64,000 bases of DNA from Marinifilum fragile JCM 15579. GTDB lineage: Bacteria; Bacteroidota; Bacteroidia; Bacteroidales; Marinifilaceae. The stretch is from NCBI RefSeq assembly GCF_001310955.1, contig NZ_BAZX01000019.1:22170-86169 (forward strand), written 5' to 3'. Shown here piece by piece: positions 61,348-64,000 of this stretch. The notes below the pieces were generated by a model. It was given only the letters and a program-made list of their open reading frames with translations, had not been told where the DNA came from and did not search any database. How positions within the stretch are numbered: the stretch's first letter is position 1; each line of letters starts with the position of its first letter. The position numbers and the translations under genes are program-made.

Positions 61348-62637
61348 ATGACTGAGGAATTTCTGCAATTTATCTGGAAACACAAGCTTTTTGATGATCA
61401 AAATCTATTTTCTACCGGAGGAGATAGAGTAGAAGTTGTAAATGTTGGGAAGCAAAATAAAGATGCTGGTCCTGATTTTTTTGATGCGCGAATTAAGATT
61501 AATGATGTGATGTGGGCTGGAAATGTAGAGGTTCATATCAAATCATCATACTGGTTTCAGCACAATCATCAGCAAGATTCTTCCTATGATAATGTGATTT
61601 TGCATGTGGTATATGAAGATGATGCAGATGTATTTATCGGTGAAACCAGAAAATTGCCCTGTTTGATTTTAAAATTCGATTCGGCTTTGTTGCAGAATTA
61701 TAATCAGCTCATGCATTCTACTCAATGGATTTCTTGTTATGGTGAGATCAGTTTGGTTGAAAAATTCTTTGTACGAAATTGGTTGGATAGAATGATATTG
61801 GAACGCTTGGAGAGAAAGTCCGCTGATGTGAAGAAAATGTTGAAATTGAATAAAAATTCATGGGAAGAAACATTTTATCAGATTATTGCAAGATATTTTG
61901 GAATGAAGGTCAATGCTGATCCTTTTCAGCAGTTGGCGCAAGTGTTGCCTTTAAAGATTTTGGCTCGTCAAAAGAATTCGCTTTTGCAATTAGAAGCATT
62001 GCTTTTTGGTCAGGCTGGCATGTTGAATGATTCAGTTGATGACGCTTATTATAAAAATCTTCAACAAGAATATTTGTTTCTTACGGATAAATATGAGCTG
62101 AAGCCTTTGCCTTCTCATCGGTGGAAATGGTTGAGGTTAAGGCCAGGTAATTTCCCAACAATTCGAATTGCCCAGTTGGCGGCTCTTATTCATAAATCTT
62201 CCTCCTTGTTTTCAAAAATTCTGGACTGTGTAAATTATAAAGATATTCAGCATTTGTTCGAAATTCGGGTTTCTGATTATTGGAAAAGTCATTATCAATT
62301 TGGTATTGAGTCAAAATCCCAATGTAAGCAACTTGGAAAAATGACAATCAATTCAATTGTTATAAATTCGGTTGTTCCGATCGTGTTTTGTTATGGCGAA
62401 ATTAACGAAGATGAGGAGATGAAGGAAAAAGCTTTAAAACTTTTGGAAGAGATTCCTGAAGAAAAGAATTCTATCATTGATAAATGGAAAGAATGCGGAG
62501 TGGAAGTGAAATCATCTTGGTATTCTCAAGCTTTAGTGCAGTTAAAGGTGAATTATTGTGATGAATACAGATGTCTTCAATGTGAATTTGGGAATCGCAT
62601 TATTCGAATGAAAAATTATCAGGAATATGGCAAATAA
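61348..62637 (+). CDS. DUF2851 family protein
   Basis: 429 residues, cytosolic. The N-terminal region TEEFLQFIWKHKLFD, then GDRVEVVNVGKQNKDAGPDF and NVEVHIKSSYW, followed by the VILHVVYEDD strand, is characteristic of DUF2851, common in Bacteroidota. The conserved pattern of Asp, Glu-Val-His and Lys on adjacent strands recalls PD-(D/E)xK nuclease folds, but that is my reading and not established. C-terminal half is helical with KPLPSHRWKWLRLRPGNFPT. Function unknown. Confidence 0.88.
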   Translation: MTEEFLQFIWKHKLFDDQNLFSTGGDRVEVVNVGKQNKDAGPDFFDARIKINDVMWAGNVEVHIKSSYWFQHNHQQDSSYDNVILHVVYEDDADVFIGETRKLPCLILKFDSALLQNYNQLMHSTQWISCYGEISLVEKFFVRNWLDRMILERLERKSADVKKMLKLNKNSWEETFYQIIARYFGMKVNADPFQQLAQVLPLKILARQKNSLLQLEALLFGQAGMLNDSVDDAYYKNLQQEYLFLTDKYELKPLPSHRWKWLRLRPGNFPTIRIAQLAALIHKSSSLFSKILDCVNYKDIQHLFEIRVSDYWKSHYQFGIESKSQCKQLGKMTINSIVINSVVPIVFCYGEINEDEEMKEKALKLLEEIPEEKNSIIDKWKECGVEVKSSWYSQALVQLKVNYCDEYRCLQCEFGNRIIRMKNYQEYGK

Positions 62638-62700
62638 GTTTACACGGCCATATTGTATTTAAGGATATTGATTATCTTAGATTATTATAGATTTGCTCCT

Positions 62701-63735
62701 ATGAATAGACAAAAAATTTGGGAAGAGAATATACGAACTCTAGGTATTGCCATGTTTTTTTTAGTACTAACTGTTTTGGTTGGTACGGCTGGTTATATGT
62801 ATATAAATGAAGCTTATAGTGTTGTTGATGCTTTGTATATGACAGTAATAACCATTTCTACTGTTGGTTTTCAGGAGGTTCATCCTTTATCTGATGTTGG
62901 AAAAATATTTACTGTATTTTTAATATTTATAAGCTTTGGGATTTTTGGTTATTTGGCTTCTGCAATAACCAGGTTTATTTTAGATGGTGTATTTCGTAGA
63001 AACTTAAAAGATTATAGGATTGTGAGGAAAGTTGAAAAATTAAATGGTCATGTAATAGTTTGTGGTTTTGGCCGGAATGGTAAGCAGGCAAGCTTGGAGT
63101 TAATAGAGCATGGTGAGAATGTTGTTGTTGTGGATTCAAATGAGTCTGCAATTGATAGGGTACGAGCTTTTCCCGAACTGCTTTTTATTCAGGGTGATGC
63201 TACAATGGAAGAAGTGCTCGATATGGCTAATATTCTGGAAGCTAAAGCATTGATTACTGCGATTCCCAATGATGCAGAAAATGTTTATGTGGTTTTAACT
63301 GCTCGCGAAATGAATCCGGGTTTAAAGATTATTTCTCGTTCCTCCAATAGTCAATCCGATAGTAAGTTGAAAAGAGCAGGAGCAGATAATGTAATAATGC
63401 CGGATCGTTTAGGAGGTCAACAAATGGCAAAGTTGGTTGCTCAGCCCGATGTGGTTGAGTTTTTGGATAATATACTGTTGCAATCTACAAAAGGCGTAAA
63501 GTTGGAAGAGGTTAGTTGTCAGGATTTGTCCGGATGCTTTGTTGGAAAGTCAATAAAGGAATTAAATGTGCGAAATAGATCTGGGGCTAATATCATCGGT
63601 TTGAAAGATGAAGAAGGGGGATATATTTATAACCCTTCTCCTGAATTGGTGCTAGAGAAGAATTACCACTTGTTTGTTCTTGGAAATAAAGAACAGGTAA
63701 GTAGTTTAAAGGATCTTTTACTGAATGGGATTTAG
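62701..63735 (+). CDS. Two-TM potassium-channel-like protein with RCK (TrkA-N and TrkA-C) domains
   Basis: 344 residues. Two membrane helices (about 13-33 and 75-100) flank a pore loop with YMTVITISTVGFQEVHPL; the selectivity filter reads TVGFQ rather than the usual TVGYG or TVGFG. A Rossmann RCK domain follows (HVIVCGFGRNGKQASLELI, VVDSNESAID, FIQGDATMEEVL), then a TrkA-C domain (about 265-344). It would gate K+ flux by nucleotide or Ca2+ binding. ATG at 62701 is used; the TTG at 62653 adds a non-conserved extension. Confidence 0.9.
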   Translation: MNRQKIWEENIRTLGIAMFFLVLTVLVGTAGYMYINEAYSVVDALYMTVITISTVGFQEVHPLSDVGKIFTVFLIFISFGIFGYLASAITRFILDGVFRRNLKDYRIVRKVEKLNGHVIVCGFGRNGKQASLELIEHGENVVVVDSNESAIDRVRAFPELLFIQGDATMEEVLDMANILEAKALITAIPNDAENVYVVLTAREMNPGLKIISRSSNSQSDSKLKRAGADNVIMPDRLGGQQMAKLVAQPDVVEFLDNILLQSTKGVKLEEVSCQDLSGCFVGKSIKELNVRNRSGANIIGLKDEEGGYIYNPSPELVLEKNYHLFVLGNKEQVSSLKDLLLNGI

Positions 63736-63762
63736 AAATTTCACGTCAAAATAATTCCATAT

Positions 63763-63792
63763 TGAAATCGTAATTTTATTACGATTTTTTTT
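63763..63792 (+). terminator. Terminator of the channel gene
   Basis: AAATCGTAA-tttta-TTACGATTT followed by TTTTT. Confidence 0.85.
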
Positions 63793-63846
63793 GTAATTGT
63801 AAATCAGTGATTTGCGAATTATCTTTAAATTTTCTTTCAATTTTGT

Positions 63847-63902
63847 TTGGAAGTATGGTCTTTCCTCTATTATATTTGCATCCACTTTCAACGGAGAGTG
63901 GA
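63847..63902 (+). promoter_or_regulatory. Promoter and start-site hairpin for a gene beyond the window
   Basis: TTG at 63847 and TATATTTG at 63871-63878 form a promoter pair (21 bases apart). TCCACTTTCAACGGAGAGTGGA right after could fold as a 5' hairpin. No frame is seen before the window ends. Confidence 0.45.
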
Positions 63903-64000
63903 TTTATAAAATGGTTGTTTAGTAGTATTTTATAGGCAGTGGTAGGGTGGTCGTAGGAATCTTTTTTATGATTGTTTACACCTACTAAACATCCAATTTT

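Noticed and set aside
1..64000. CRISPR arrays, insertion sequences, prophage or integrase genes
   Set aside because: No regularly spaced direct repeats, transposase or phage-type proteins were seen; the repeats present are intergenic palindromes.

Overview
This 64 kb window comes from the chromosome of a Bacteroidota bacterium, probably a Bacteroidales/Marinilabiliales-type marine or gut anaerobe. The evidence is a SusC/SusD pair, many lipoproteins with Bacteroidota-style lipoboxes, promoter boxes of the TAnnTTTG type, a type III glutamine synthetase, DUF1460, DUF4922, DUF2851 and DUF3109 proteins, AT-rich sequence and anaerobic-type cobalamin fusions. The genus is inferred only loosely.

Layout. 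(1) 1-4.6 kb: end of an anaerobic cobalamin operon (CbiT part of a CobL-like protein, CbiG-CbiF fusion, CbiJ-CbiD fusion), separated by a composite intergenic repeat. (2) 4.7-10 kb: a divergent 5'-nucleotidase-like protein, a copper-receptor-like TonB protein with a small Cys-motif partner, and an endonuclease/exonuclease/phosphatase lipoprotein. (3) 10-20.4 kb: YedF-like/SelD, a histidine phosphatase, an O-methyltransferase, an M16 peptidase, three identical tRNA-Phe genes around an S41 peptidase, gpmI, a DUF3109 protein and an M20 peptidase. (4) 20.5-49.8 kb: a large locus that reads as peptidoglycan scavenging and recycling. It holds a FadR-type regulator, MurQ, a MurK-like kinase, a NagB-deacetylase fusion, a secreted amidase, DUF1460, DUF4922, GNAT, a signal-less SpoIID-like protein, an AmpG-like permease, an SGNH hydrolase, a DUF5009 membrane protein, NamZ-like exo-muramidase, a transglutaminase-like lipoprotein, a GHL10 glycoside hydrolase, NlpC/P60, an exported dipeptide epimerase and a SusC/SusD pair. 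(5) 50-64 kb: a secreted PPP phosphatase beside a CotH-like protein, then mostly housekeeping genes (glnN, PorE-like OmpA protein, purM, prfA, pyrF, DUF2851, K+ channel/RCK).

How region 4 could work together (inference): secreted amidase, NamZ and the GHL10 enzyme strip cell-wall fragments; SusC/D takes them across the outer membrane; NlpC/P60 and the epimerase process the peptides in the periplasm; AmpG-like and DUF5009 proteins bring sugars inward; MurK, MurQ and NagB-deacetylase feed amino sugars to glycolysis. A shared short sequence (TAACATGTA...) lies at the promoters of four to five of these transcription units and is the likely operator of the FadR-type regulator.

Five genes carry a single-base frameshift that can be repaired exactly by one base (cbiD, the EEP lipoprotein, nagB fusion, the DUF5009 gene, the PPP phosphatase). 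The number and nature of these suggest assembly or homopolymer errors, with real decay or slippage as alternatives.
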